Below, piece after piece: positions 31,104 through 40,210 of a stretch of DNA of 47,602 nucleotides. A program made the translations under genes and the position numbers. A model generated the notes under the pieces. The model was not told the DNA's origin. It searched no databases and worked only from the letters and a program-made list of their open reading frames with translations. Each line of letters opens with the position of its first letter. Within the stretch, counting starts at the first letter, position 1. This stretch comes from a virus: IMG/VR virus record IMGVR_UViG_3300003885_000007, positions 1 through 47,602 of that record. One strand, given 5' to 3'.

Positions 31104-33181
31104 GATAACATCTTCTTAAGCCCTGCATAAATAGTAAAGACCGAGGTGGCAGTAAGCTCTGTTATTGAGAATATGTAGATACGGTCTCTAGCACTTCCTA
31201 ACATGTTCCATACTACTCTGTCGCCCTTTATTAGTGTCTCTCTGGTAACCGTGCTTCCTCCATTATCTGTGTAGCTAAGAGTTACTGCAGGAGTTACTGT
31301 ACTAAGAGGTAGTCCCGTTACTCCAGAGCGCACAGTAAATTTATCTCCGGCGACTAATGTTCCTAAAGAGGCTAATGTAAAAGTATTTCCAGACACTGCT
31401 GTAATAGTTCCTGTAGCAGTCCCGTCTGTTTCATTTATTAAGTAGTCCGAATTAAGGGCGATCCCAACAGCACCCCAATCAACAAACTCATTAGGTATTA
31501 CTACGTTAATTAAGATGCCAGCTACAATTAAAGATGCGTCCTGTGTTGAGTACATCTCTACGTAATTGTGTGCCATCTTGACATGATCCTCTGGATCAAG
31601 TATATGACCTGACCGCAACTCGCGGGTTAAGAGGCCATTAGAGAAATAATCTGTTCCTTGCTGAGCATCTAGGAATCTATGTGCAGTAGTTCTACTATAT
31701 AGGTATCCTCCATATATGTGCCCTATAGGATAATCATACCATATACCGTTAAGTTGATATGCCCAACGTGACCACAGTTCTGTGCTGTAGTTATATACAT
31801 ACGTAAATTCTCTATTCGTAAATAAGCAATAAAACAAGTAACCTCCGTACTGCAGTACAGAGGCGTAGTCACCAGTAACTGGCTCAGTTATGGGGGCAGG
31901 CCTATCAGACACAGACAATCCAGAAGACTTAACAACAAAGCCCAGAGAACTTACCCACATCAGCTCATTGCCTACTAGGGAAACAGTGTAAGGCTTAGTT
32001 GTTCCGTTCTGTATTACACTAGTTTTTATAGGAGTAAATGGAAAGTCTATATTCCCAGAGTTATACCATATCTCTGTAGTTGTGCTGCCTATTAACCATA
32101 GCTCATTCTTCTTTGCTATAACGCACTGTAAAGAATCTCCTGAGTATGCAGCCGTACCATAGTCTAAGGAGTTCCACACATTAGTGTTATTAAGCTCTGA
32201 TATATAGAACCTGCCTGTACCAACCTTATCTCTAATGTAATACCCATCTAGGTATGTACACGTCTGCGAGTCGAAGACCTCTCCATAGGAGTTAGCAAAG
32301 GTGTAATTATCCCCTACGGGAACTAAATCAAGAGCAAGGGTCAGTACATCCTCGTACTTTCTTGCTATTATCCCAACGTAAATGTCTTCTGTAGAGTTAT
32401 ATATAGACATGCCTATCTTAGCGAGTTTGCCTGCCTGATTAAAGCGAAATGCAGAAGAAGTATCTATTAAGTCATTAGTCTGTCGCGTATATAAGTTAGA
32501 CACAGATAATGCGCAGGGAACAGTTTGCCCTGCTCCGGGTATAGTCAGGTTAATTGTGTCTGTTATTACATAACCAGTGCCTATAGCAAGGATTTTATTA
32601 ATAGAGGTTACTGCTCCTCCTGAGATAACTACAGAAACTTTCATCCCTGAGCCTGCTCCAGAAGTAGATGCTTGCGTAGCTACATAAGTACCGTCATTAG
32701 TAAATGTTCCTGTAAACATAACTGAGTAAGTTATTGCTCCAGAGGTCCCACTTAAGGACGTGCCAGAGAAATTAACTACACCGTCTAGTGGCCACATGCC
32801 CTGCGCATTCCCCACATAGGCAGTACTTCCCCCAGTAATGAGTATTTGTGTAGGCGTATCAGAGCCATTAGTAACTAAACTAGCTCTTGAAGTAGTTATA
32901 GTTACATCATCTGTCTCTGCCCCGTAGGTTGCGGTTCCCTTATGTAGCGTTGTTTTAGGAGTGGCTGCTGCATCATAGTGTAGTGTCCAAGCACCTATCC
33001 CTCCTATACAGCCACCTGACGCATCATCAATAGTTATATTTGCTGTCGCGTGAGGAAAGGGCATTAAGGAGACCTCTCCCTGAGTACCACTAGACTGGTC
33101 AACATAAAAATTAACTAGTCGTGCTTGTGCATTCTCAGAGTCCGCTCTTGCAGATATATTGTTAACTAAATTAAGTCTCAT
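31100..33181 (-). CDS. P22 gp10-like tail hub / DNA stabilisation protein
   Basis: 693 aa. Near residue 350, KKNELWLIGSTTTEIWYNSG and FPFTPIKTSVIQNG match the pattern of P22 gp10-type stabilisation proteins, and a following beta-propeller-like region (LSVSDRPAPITEPV) fits. An inserted segment near residues 125-230 is Gly/Thr-rich. The protein should close the portal channel and connect to the tail needle or spikes. It overlaps its neighbour by 4 bases, consistent with co-translation. Confidence 0.75.
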   Translation of the reverse strand: MRLNLVNNISARADSENAQARLVNFYVDQSSGTQGEVSLMPFPHATANITIDDASGGCIGGIGAWTLHYDAAATPKTTLHKGTATYGAETDDVTITTSRASLVTNGSDTPTQILITGGSTAYVGNAQGMWPLDGVVNFSGTSLSGTSGAITYSVMFTGTFTNDGTYVATQASTSGAGSGMKVSVVISGGAVTSINKILAIGTGYVITDTINLTIPGAGQTVPCALSVSNLYTRQTNDLIDTSSAFRFNQAGKLAKIGMSIYNSTEDIYVGIIARKYEDVLTLALDLVPVGDNYTFANSYGEVFDSQTCTYLDGYYIRDKVGTGRFYISELNNTNVWNSLDYGTAAYSGDSLQCVIAKKNELWLIGSTTTEIWYNSGNIDFPFTPIKTSVIQNGTTKPYTVSLVGNELMWVSSLGFVVKSSGLSVSDRPAPITEPVTGDYASVLQYGGYLFYCLFTNREFTYVYNYSTELWSRWAYQLNGIWYDYPIGHIYGGYLYSRTTAHRFLDAQQGTDYFSNGLLTRELRSGHILDPEDHVKMAHNYVEMYSTQDASLIVAGILINVVIPNEFVDWGAVGIALNSDYLINETDGTATGTITAVSGNTFTLASLGTLVAGDKFTVRSGVTGLPLSTVTPAVTLSYTDNGGSTVTRETLIKGDRVVWNMLGSARDRIYIFSITELTATSVFTIYAGLKKMLS

Positions 33182-34119
33182 TGCCCTGCCGGTGGCGGTA
33201 AGTCCGCCTGTAGATAAACTGAGCCTTCTTCTACGTCATAGTCTTTTGCAAGGGTAAGTGCAGTAAATGCGTCACCTTTAAGTATACGTAGCTCATCTAT
33301 AGGTAGCCCATATCTAGGCCCTAACCTCTCGGCCAGACCTAAAGTAATTGCCTCATACCATTCTTGAGGAAAATCAAAAGAATCATTACTAGCATTCATG
33401 TCGTCTATGGGTGCTTGGTAATCTATGTGTAGCTTATACTCAGTTACTGCAGTAGCGTCGGCTGTTGGCCATACGTAAAATATACCTGCCCCTAATGTCC
33501 TTTCATAATGAAATTGTATAGGGATTCCTGCGCTTGTCTTAGTAGGTAACTGCTCATATTCATTACGAGTTAGCTCAGTCATAGGCACAGAGTTACCAGA
33601 AGTATCTACTCGGGTAACCTCAGACAATCTCTCAGGACGGATAATAGATCCTGCTGAAGCAAGTACTGCTGTTCCTGCATCAGTAGCACCTACAGCACCT
33701 CCAGCAGTATAAGTAAAGGTATTCTCATCTGTAACAGTAATTGTAAAAGTACCATTATAGTCTACGTCTGTTGCTCCTGCAATAGTAATAGACTCTCCTG
33801 TACTTAGGTTATGCTGCACAATAGTTGCAGTGGCTGTTGTTCCTGCACCAGCAAGAGTTACTCTAGTGGCTAAAGGAGTTCCTAATAAGTACTGCGACTG
33901 ATTAAGTACTAATGGATTAATGATATGCCTCTTACGTTTCCATATATGTAGGCCGAAGGCTGTCCATGCCTTTAGCATCATATTAAGAGTACGTGACGCT
34001 ACAGTAATCTCATTAGCCTGCATAGCCTGACCTTCGACGGCAACGTGAATAAGCTCATAGGCACTACGGATCAACGTATCCCTGTCTATTGTGTAATTAG
34101 TGCTGTTACTTAGTGGCAT
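33178..34119 (-). CDS. P22 gp4-like head-tail adaptor with beta insertion
   Basis: 313 aa. The helical N-terminus (TLIRSAYELIHVAVEGQ, then ASRTLNMMLKAWTAFGLHIW) and the C-terminal ITLGLAERLGPRYGLP match head-completion proteins of P22 gp4 type. An Ig-like or beta insertion lies near residues 88-152 (STGESITIAGATDVDYNGTF), an unusual addition. It should bind under the portal. Confidence 0.75.
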   Translation of the reverse strand: MPLSNSTNYTIDRDTLIRSAYELIHVAVEGQAMQANEITVASRTLNMMLKAWTAFGLHIWKRKRHIINPLVLNQSQYLLGTPLATRVTLAGAGTTATATIVQHNLSTGESITIAGATDVDYNGTFTITVTDENTFTYTAGGAVGATDAGTAVLASAGSIIRPERLSEVTRVDTSGNSVPMTELTRNEYEQLPTKTSAGIPIQFHYERTLGAGIFYVWPTADATAVTEYKLHIDYQAPIDDMNASNDSFDFPQEWYEAITLGLAERLGPRYGLPIDELRILKGDAFTALTLAKDYDVEEGSVYLQADLPPPAGQ

Positions 34120-34127
34120 CGCTCTTC

Positions 34128-34616
34128 CTATAAAGTACTATAATTTATTAATTTCCAGACTGTTCCTGTGAATTCCACAATCGCTACAAACGGTATTTCT
34201 GTAGGAGGGGTTTTAAGACTGTCGCTAGCCAGAGTAAATGCGCCTATCCCTGTTCTATATATCTTGAACATGTCGCCTCTCTGTGCATCTATAGTACTAA
34301 GCGTTATAGTTCTATTAGCTGTGAGGACTGTGTCCCAGTTTTGAGTGCTAGTATCTATGCCCATCTGTAGAGTCTTGTCTATGTCTCCTACTAGGACTAC
34401 GCCAGCTGCTTTATTATCTGCTTGTCTTGTCCAAGGAACACTGGTATCATCCGGCTCTATCCTAAAGAAGTCACTTACATGCCTAGGTTCCCAGCAGTCT
34501 TTACAGACATATAGATTATCCCATGTCTCTCGTAATTCACTAGCCTTGAACTTGAAGTCACAGCGATCACACTGCGCATTCCAATCACCTAGCTTTAAGT
34601 AATCAGCGCGTCCCAT
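34128..34616 (-). CDS. Virion protein with N-terminal zinc ribbon
   Basis: 162 aa. CDRCDFKFKASELRETWDN followed by CKDCWEPRHVSDFF forms a CxxC...CxxC zinc site, as in many marine-type podovirus virion proteins. The C-terminal half is beta-rich (ANRTITLSTIDAQRGD). Probably a minor tail or head component. Confidence 0.7.
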   Translation of the reverse strand: MGRADYLKLGDWNAQCDRCDFKFKASELRETWDNLYVCKDCWEPRHVSDFFRIEPDDTSVPWTRQADNKAAGVVLVGDIDKTLQMGIDTSTQNWDTVLTANRTITLSTIDAQRGDMFKIYRTGIGAFTLASDSLKTPPTEIPFVAIVEFTGTVWKLINYSTL

Positions 34617-34618
34617 TC

Positions 34619-34906
34619 TTATCCTGTATAAACTATTGCTGTTGCGCCGACACCTACTACACTAACGTACATACCTTTTGATGCTCTAATATTCTGTGGA
34701 AAATAGAAGTGCTCTGTTAGGTTTGCCGCAGGTACAGATGCTTGGAATAACAGGTCTCCAGAAGCAGCCGTATTATTATAAATAGATACTGTTGCAACAT
34801 TAGTGCCATCTGTGTTAATTGTTACTGCAGTAAGTAGTCCTGATCCTGTAGATAGTGCTTTACTTCCAGCAACATTAATACTTCCGCTCGATTGTGATGT
34901 GTTCAT
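34619..34906 (-). CDS. Small virion beta protein, 95 aa
   Basis: Ser/Thr/Ala-rich beta sandwich-like sequence (LLTAVTINTDGTNVATVSIY). The start overlaps the previous stop by one base. Probably a small decoration or tail protein. Confidence 0.6.
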   Translation of the reverse strand: MNTSQSSGSINVAGSKALSTGSGLLTAVTINTDGTNVATVSIYNNTAASGDLLFQASVPAANLTEHFYFPQNIRASKGMYVSVVGVGATAIVYTG

Positions 34907-36342
34907 TAGGTTGCTCCTATTGCAACTGTTCCGACAGTTAGTCCTACCCTGCCGTCTGCTGTAGCCTGATCTATAGTCACTGTTCCTGCTACATTCCGTA
35001 TAGCATTAGTCGCTCCCTTAAGTCGAGACTGGCGTATATTTACAGTAGCTCCGGCGTTGTTAGAGTATACTGCTGAGTTTGTAGTGCCTGATACTTCTAA
35101 GTTACAGTGAGTTATATTCACCGTGGCTGCTGCCTCTACAATAACTCCTACTGTGTCCTTATTTCCGTTATTATCTATATCACACCTTACATTATCTAAA
35201 TTAACAATACTTGCCGACGATACCCGGATACCTCCAATACCTGAAGTAGCTATACTCGCAGAAGCATCTATATCTATTCCAGTAAATATTAATTCAAGAT
35301 TACTGTAGGTGTAGGTAGCTATCTGATCGCAGATAATATTATACGGAGTTAGTATCTGGTTAGCTCCTGAAAGCTCAAACCCCTTACGCACCTCTATAAC
35401 GGTGTCTAGCATACGTATCTTAGTGTTAGTGACTGATTGTGTCACGTCCATCCCAGAAACATTTGTGGAACTATAGCCGCTATAGTTGTCGTTAATAATC
35501 CTACAATTCTTATGTGTAACTGTACCATTAGGAACAAAGCCTATACGGGCATCTCCTCCGGCGTGAGCTCCTGACAAGTCACGTATGTCTAAGACGCAGC
35601 CCTCAATGTATCCTTGCTGATCGCCCCAATGATACGAGTTGTCCCACGCACTGCTGCTGGTCTTTCCGTCATTAACTGAGTAATTGTTAGTAATACACCC
35701 ATCTAGCACACCCCACCTATTAGTAGGGGAGAGCTGTAGGTTGTATAGTCTATTTTCACCAAAATTAGTTATAGGCACTGCAGGAACTGCAGAAGACTCA
35801 TTAATACTAATTGCTGAAGAATCCATGCCCACAAGAGATATTCCCGGAAGTAGATTAATGCTTCTAAAAGCACTAGTACCTACAGGAACATAGGCACCTC
35901 CTATAGGGTACTGGTTTGGCATTATTAAGACAGTCGCCCAATCAATGTAGTAATAATTTACATCTATAGTGCTCGTGGAGGCTCCTCCTATATATGGCTC
36001 ATAAAGTATCTGTACTGTATCAGATACTAATTCTTTTATTTTATAGTAGCGCGTATCTGTTCCAAAACGTATAAGGTCATCTACACGGTATATCTGCGAG
36101 TTATCTCCCGGAAACCCCACTCTACCTGAGCGCCATCCTATGGCATTATCTGATAACGCAGTAGATGTGACAGTTGCTGAGCCATTGACCAGAGTTACTG
36201 CTCTCCTCTCTGTGTGCCTTCTTGTGCGCCTGTCTCCAAGTAGATTAATTGCTGCTTGTATGTCTTCTGCTACATTAGTGACACGTATCTTTTCGCCTAT
36301 AGCTCCGAGATATACGCCATTATTAAAGTGCGTTAATGGCAT
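34906..36342 (-). CDS. Tail spike-like beta-helix protein, 478 aa
   Basis: Short beta strands repeated at about 20-25 residues, with SIVNLDNVRCDIDNNG, then TVNITHCNLEV, then TVNIRQSRLKG, are typical of right-handed parallel beta helices. The N-terminal 90 residues may attach to the virion. No catalytic residues can be named. It may bind or cut surface sugars of the host. Confidence 0.7.
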   Translation of the reverse strand: MPLTHFNNGVYLGAIGEKIRVTNVAEDIQAAINLLGDRRTRRHTERRAVTLVNGSATVTSTALSDNAIGWRSGRVGFPGDNSQIYRVDDLIRFGTDTRYYKIKELVSDTVQILYEPYIGGASTSTIDVNYYYIDWATVLIMPNQYPIGGAYVPVGTSAFRSINLLPGISLVGMDSSAISINESSAVPAVPITNFGENRLYNLQLSPTNRWGVLDGCITNNYSVNDGKTSSSAWDNSYHWGDQQGYIEGCVLDIRDLSGAHAGGDARIGFVPNGTVTHKNCRIINDNYSGYSSTNVSGMDVTQSVTNTKIRMLDTVIEVRKGFELSGANQILTPYNIICDQIATYTYSNLELIFTGIDIDASASIATSGIGGIRVSSASIVNLDNVRCDIDNNGNKDTVGVIVEAAATVNITHCNLEVSGTTNSAVYSNNAGATVNIRQSRLKGATNAIRNVAGTVTIDQATADGRVGLTVGTVAIGAT

Positions 36343-36352
36343 TAGACCTTCC

Positions 36353-36805
36353 TTAAGTAATTGTTACGCCCGTCTGATTTGCTGACGTGCCTGTGACAGT
36401 GTATTGCTCATAAGAAAATAAGGTATCCTTAAGGTACCTAATAGTATATGAGTCTCCTACGACTGCTACTATTTGTTTAATGTTTACTTGTGCTCCTCCA
36501 GAGGCAGGGGAATTAGCAGCGGAGGTAAGTTCAGAAGATGCAATAGTTCCTCTAATCAGAGCTCCTCCAGCTAAAATTACATAGTCTGCTGCGACAGGAG
36601 TTTCGGTTACTACAAAGGAGACGGTAAATCCATTCTTTATAGTAGAGGTGTTGGGCAGAGAGATCGTCATTGCTCCCGATCCTGACAATAGAAAAGTAAC
36701 TCCATCATCGTCTTTAGTTAGGGCCACATTGCCGTTATCGGAGGATATACTCCTAACTGAGTCCTCTCCTACAGCTAGTGGCCCAGATAAATGTGTAATT
36801 GACAT
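36353..36805 (-). CDS. Small virion protein, 150 aa
   Basis: Starts at ATG 36805 behind AAGGAAAA; a longer frame upstream would run into the terminator. Beta-rich (MSITHLSGPLAVGEDSVRSI), with features of a head decoration or fibre-base domain. Lies just after the capsid gene and its attenuator. Confidence 0.6.
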   Translation of the reverse strand: MSITHLSGPLAVGEDSVRSISSDNGNVALTKDDDGVTFLLSGSGAMTISLPNTSTIKNGFTVSFVVTETPVAADYVILAGGALIRGTIASSELTSAANSPASGGAQVNIKQIVAVVGDSYTIRYLKDTLFSYEQYTVTGTSANQTGVTIT

Positions 36806-36825
36806 ATTATTTTCCTTAGTAAGAA

Positions 36826-36843
36826 GAGGGGCTTGCACCCCTC
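36826..36843 (-). terminator. Terminator or attenuator after the capsid gene
   Basis: On the minus strand GAGGGG pairs with CCCCTC around TGCAAG and is followed by TTCTTACT. It begins a few bases after the capsid stop, a common way to keep capsid mRNA more abundant than downstream messages. Confidence 0.7.
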
Positions 36844-36849
36844 ATCTAG

Positions 36850-37758
36850 TTATGCTGGATTAGATCCAAAGATACAGCGAGGATTTGCCCAACCACCAGT
36901 AAAGCGCATCACACCCTTATACTTAGCATTGTCGGTATCAAAGTCGTTGTCCATACTGAAGTCATCAGCACGTCTCTCGAAATGAATCAAGCCATCGTCT
37001 ACATCAGTCTGTAAGAGCCACATATTAGGGTCTGTCAGATAATGTGACATAACGATACCGCCGGGGATTCGTCCACGACCAGTGTACATAACGCCAATAT
37101 CATTATCTGCTGTCTTTACACGTTTCTCAGTATCTAAGATACGCTCAGCTTCAAACTCTAAGTCAACTGGGATAATCAACTTCTGTGCTTTGATCTTAAT
37201 CTTTAGACCGCGCTCATCAGTAGACTTGCCTAGCTCAATATGTGCCTGCTCAAGAGCTGCTTCTGACAGATCGGCATTAGTACTTAAAATATTACTGTAA
37301 GTACCTCCGGCTTTCTGTTTATGTACAGCACTCATTAACGGAAGACCATCACCCCCTACATAGGCAGCTTGATCAGCACGGTTCAGTACATTCCAAAGAA
37401 CAGTTTCTTTAGTCTGTGCCATACTTCGAGCTAATCCACGAGAACGCTGCTTACCGATTACATCGTATAAGTCATCCTCTACCATATTACGTGTGATAAT
37501 AAAGCCTAAGCCGTACTCTACGTTATTGAACCGAGAAAGGAATCCTTGTTGATGCGTGTCATATACAACGCTCGCTCCATCAGGCTTAACGGCAGCTGCC
37601 CCTAATCCTGAGGTACCCATGATTTCCTCGAAGGCTTTACGAGACTGTCGTGTTTCATACACGTGTGTGTATTCAACAGGATAATCTTCTTTGCCCTCTG
37701 TATACCAAGAGTTAACTCCCGGCCATAGGGCTTTGCCCCAATGCGAACTATTAATCAT
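36850..37758 (-). CDS. Major capsid protein (Mu gpT-like, HK97 fold)
   Basis: 302 aa. YETRQSRKAFEEIMGTSGLG, then QGFLSRFNNVEYGLGFIITR, then LARSMAQTKETVLWNVLNRA match the Mu gpT-type capsid family. QKLIIPVDLEFEAERIL follows. It forms the icosahedral shell. Position (portal, scaffold, decoration, capsid) is the usual head-gene order. Confidence 0.88.
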   Translation of the reverse strand: MINSSHWGKALWPGVNSWYTEGKEDYPVEYTHVYETRQSRKAFEEIMGTSGLGAAAVKPDGASVVYDTHQQGFLSRFNNVEYGLGFIITRNMVEDDLYDVIGKQRSRGLARSMAQTKETVLWNVLNRADQAAYVGGDGLPLMSAVHKQKAGGTYSNILSTNADLSEAALEQAHIELGKSTDERGLKIKIKAQKLIIPVDLEFEAERILDTEKRVKTADNDIGVMYTGRGRIPGGIVMSHYLTDPNMWLLQTDVDDGLIHFERRADDFSMDNDFDTDNAKYKGVMRFTGGWANPRCIFGSNPA

Positions 37759-37770
37759 AATTTATATTCC

Positions 37771-38328
37771 TTATGCGAATGCTAATTCTGCAGCAGTGAA
37801 CTGAACATAATAACGGCCCCATACGAGCTTATTATCATTATCAGGTAAATCAGGGACTTCGATAACTACTAAATCTGAGTTAGCATTAGTAGTGTTAATT
37901 TCCATGGCTGAATTACCAGTAGTGGTATCTCCAGTTGTTGGAAGAATATCGTAGGCCCCGCCTACTACAGCAGTAACAGCTGCATTTGTTTGTGCCTCAA
38001 ATATATTGCCTTGAGCAGGAATATAGAATACGACATAATCAGTATTTGTCATGTTACTTGTGTCAAAATACTGGATGTTTAGATTGTCTGGATCCATCAT
38101 AGATCCAATACTTCCTGTACTAGGGTCTCGTTTACCAAAACCTACAGCTACCCCAAGGATAGCGGCTGAGTTAGTTACTGATGCTTTCGCAAGTCCAGAA
38201 CTAAGTTCAATAACGTCACCTTTAAAGATGTCTGCTGCAGTAACCCCAAGAGCACGTACTTGTGCTGTGGCTACTCCATTAGTGGTTTTAACAAAACGGA
38301 ATCCGTTAGGACGGTCTGTATTTGCCAT
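37771..38328 (-). CDS. Capsid decoration or cement protein, 185 aa
   Basis: Begins MANTDRPNGFRFVKTTNG, typical of head decoration proteins that precede the capsid gene. Beta-rich with FKGDVIELSSG, then AILGVAVGFG, then VVFYIPAQGNIFEAQ. It should bind the outside of the capsid. Confidence 0.75.
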   Translation of the reverse strand: MANTDRPNGFRFVKTTNGVATAQVRALGVTAADIFKGDVIELSSGLAKASVTNSAAILGVAVGFGKRDPSTGSIGSMMDPDNLNIQYFDTSNMTNTDYVVFYIPAQGNIFEAQTNAAVTAVVGGAYDILPTTGDTTTGNSAMEINTTNANSDLVVIEVPDLPDNDNKLVWGRYYVQFTAAELAFA

Positions 38329-38372
38329 TTATTTTCTCCAATTAAATATAGTAGCAGAGACCGCCCAGAGTG

Positions 38373-38792
38373 TTACTCTTCGTAACCAGCTTCTCCATAA
38401 CGTCCATCTGCCTCTTTTTCTGATCTGAAAAAGGCTGCCTCTGTTTTAGCAATAGCATTACTACGATCTAGTCTGTCTTGATCTGCGTATGTCTTGCGTA
38501 GTCGCATAAGGACTGCCTTAATATTTCGAGCCCTATCTACAGTAATTGTATTAGGTGCTCCTGAATCTGAGCCACGTACACCAATGTCCATGCCATCTGT
38601 CACAACATCATAGCCTGCTTGGATCATACGATTCACTCGACCTGCCACATCATTTACCCACCGATACTCGTAATCAGGGTCTTTGTTGTGTACTGATAAA
38701 ATATCAGATACGTCATCAACAAATGAGCGTCTAGGTCTTTCTGTCCTCGTTTCTACATTCTCTTCGGGACGGTCTTTTCGTTTAGTAGTCAT
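38373..38792 (-). CDS. Hypothetical head-cassette protein, 139 aa
   Basis: Charged, helical protein (WVNDVAGRVNRMIQAGYDVV near residue 45, then NIKAVLMRLRKTYADQDRL). No family recognised by me. It lies between scaffold and decoration genes and may be a minor head or assembly protein. Confidence 0.6.
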   Translation of the reverse strand: MTTKRKDRPEENVETRTERPRRSFVDDVSDILSVHNKDPDYEYRWVNDVAGRVNRMIQAGYDVVTDGMDIGVRGSDSGAPNTITVDRARNIKAVLMRLRKTYADQDRLDRSNAIAKTEAAFFRSEKEADGRYGEAGYEE

Positions 38793-38801
38793 GGTCTCTC
38801 C

Positions 38802-39626
38802 TTATGAGTAGTCTTCTGGGAAGTACTGTTTAAGATATTCTTCTTCGGACACTTGTCCAGTTTTGATCAAAGTCATCGCTATTCCACGATGTTCGTCAGG
38901 TATATCTGATACTGCATGAGTACTACCTTTAGACTTACTAGAGGTTCGTCGTGCCTGTGTTGCTACTGCCTGAGGTCTAGTCCTCGGCGCTTCTGTGAAC
39001 TGCTCTGTTACCTTAGAGGTTACATGAGCATAAACATCCTCTGGAGATGCGTCTGGGTGGGCTGCTGCATACTTAGTGCCCATTGAATCAGCATACGCTG
39101 TCTTCACATCATCAGTATTATACCAAGAGTTGGCATCAATAAAGGTCTCGAAAGACTCTTGCCAATCCTCTGGAGAATACTGGGGCTCAGTTACAGGAGC
39201 TTGTTGAGCTCTTTGCTCTTGTAGTGTGTCTATCTGTTCATCAATTTCTAGCATTTGCACGACGTCTGATTCCTCAGCTGCTTGCCGCTTCTGTGCTTTA
39301 AGGTCTTTTACTGCTTGATCATAAGCTTTCTCTGCAACAATAGTATTCTGTTGTTTGAAAGCCTCTGTCACTTTTTGCTGTTTACGGACTTCTCGTTTCA
39401 GTTTCTTAATTTCTGTAAAGAAACTTTTATTACGTAAGAACTCGTCTGCGGGGATCCATTCTTTATCTGATCCTTCTAATGAAGCTTCATCAGGATTCCA
39501 TCCTGCCTCCATTGCCTTTTGTTCTGATTCCGTATACTCAGGTGTGATCTGCTCTTGCTTTGTAATTGCAGCACTAACCTCTGTCTTTAATTGTTCTGTA
39601 TTTACCTGTTCTTGCTCTTCAGCCAT
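38802..39626 (-). CDS. Scaffolding protein
   Basis: 274 aa, very acidic and Gln-rich. A long coiled centre (KKLKREVRKQQKVTEAFKQQ) is followed by DLKAQKRQAAEESDVVQMLE, and the tail is basic then acidic. Composition, length and place between portal and capsid are those of phage head scaffolds. Confidence 0.78.
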   Translation of the reverse strand: MAEEQEQVNTEQLKTEVSAAITKQEQITPEYTESEQKAMEAGWNPDEASLEGSDKEWIPADEFLRNKSFFTEIKKLKREVRKQQKVTEAFKQQNTIVAEKAYDQAVKDLKAQKRQAAEESDVVQMLEIDEQIDTLQEQRAQQAPVTEPQYSPEDWQESFETFIDANSWYNTDDVKTAYADSMGTKYAAAHPDASPEDVYAHVTSKVTEQFTEAPRTRPQAVATQARRTSSKSKGSTHAVSDIPDEHRGIAMTLIKTGQVSEEEYLKQYFPEDYS

Positions 39627-39629
39627 TGT

Positions 39630-39953
39630 CTACTCCTCGTATCCGCAAATAATGCGCTCATCTGTCATAACTAGGAACTTCTCTTCAGTCACGGGATCTG
39701 TGACTACGTTCCCTACGTGTCTTGGGTAGAATACTTCTTCTCCTACCTTAGCCCAAGGGTTTGCACTCTTAAATGCTAGCCAACAATCTGGGCCTATATC
39801 TACAATCGTACCTAGTACTGTTGCCTCTTGCTCCGAATAAAGTACTTCATCAGGACAATAAATGCCTGCATCTTTAGCGGCCTTTAACAAGGGGTCAGTT
39901 TCTTGAATATCTCTAGGCTTAATCAGGACATAGTGTCCTTTAGCTCTAATCAT
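39630..39953 (-). CDS. GroES-like phage co-chaperonin
   Basis: 107 aa. Begins RAKGHYVLIKPRDIQE, the first strand of GroES. TVLGTIVDIGPDCWL, then AKVGEEVFYPRHVGN, then ERIICGYEE follow. A mobile-loop-like segment (LKAAKDAGIYCPDEVLYSEQ) is present. It probably modifies the host GroEL for folding of the capsid protein, as gp31 does in T4. Confidence 0.8.
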   Translation of the reverse strand: MIRAKGHYVLIKPRDIQETDPLLKAAKDAGIYCPDEVLYSEQEATVLGTIVDIGPDCWLAFKSANPWAKVGEEVFYPRHVGNVVTDPVTEEKFLVMTDERIICGYEE

Positions 39954-40186
39954 AAAACCTCCTCGTGAAGTTCTTCTATATACTCATATAGTTTATTTAG
40001 AGCTTTAGTTCCTCCAACTGCTTCGAGGGTAAGTTTAATTGTACTAAACTCAGTGTCCGAAACATATCCTCCTGAACTAAACTCATTCTCTATACGAGAA
40101 ATAGTCTCATCTATCTCACTAAGTAAAAACTTAGTAACTGGGTGTGCTTGCCATTCTCGGCATACGTCATGTGCAGGTTTGTCCAC
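39950..40186 (-). CDS. Hypothetical protein, 78 aa
   Basis: Acidic helical protein (LLSEIDETISRIENEFSSG, later LYEYIEELHEEVL). The stop overlaps the GroES-like start by 4 bases. Similar small genes often lie next to portal genes; function unknown. Confidence 0.6.
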   Translation of the reverse strand: MDKPAHDVCREWQAHPVTKFLLSEIDETISRIENEFSSGGYVSDTEFSTIKLTLEAVGGTKALNKLYEYIEELHEEVL

Positions 40187-40210
40187 TATAGGATCTCCGC
40201 TGTTAAAAAA

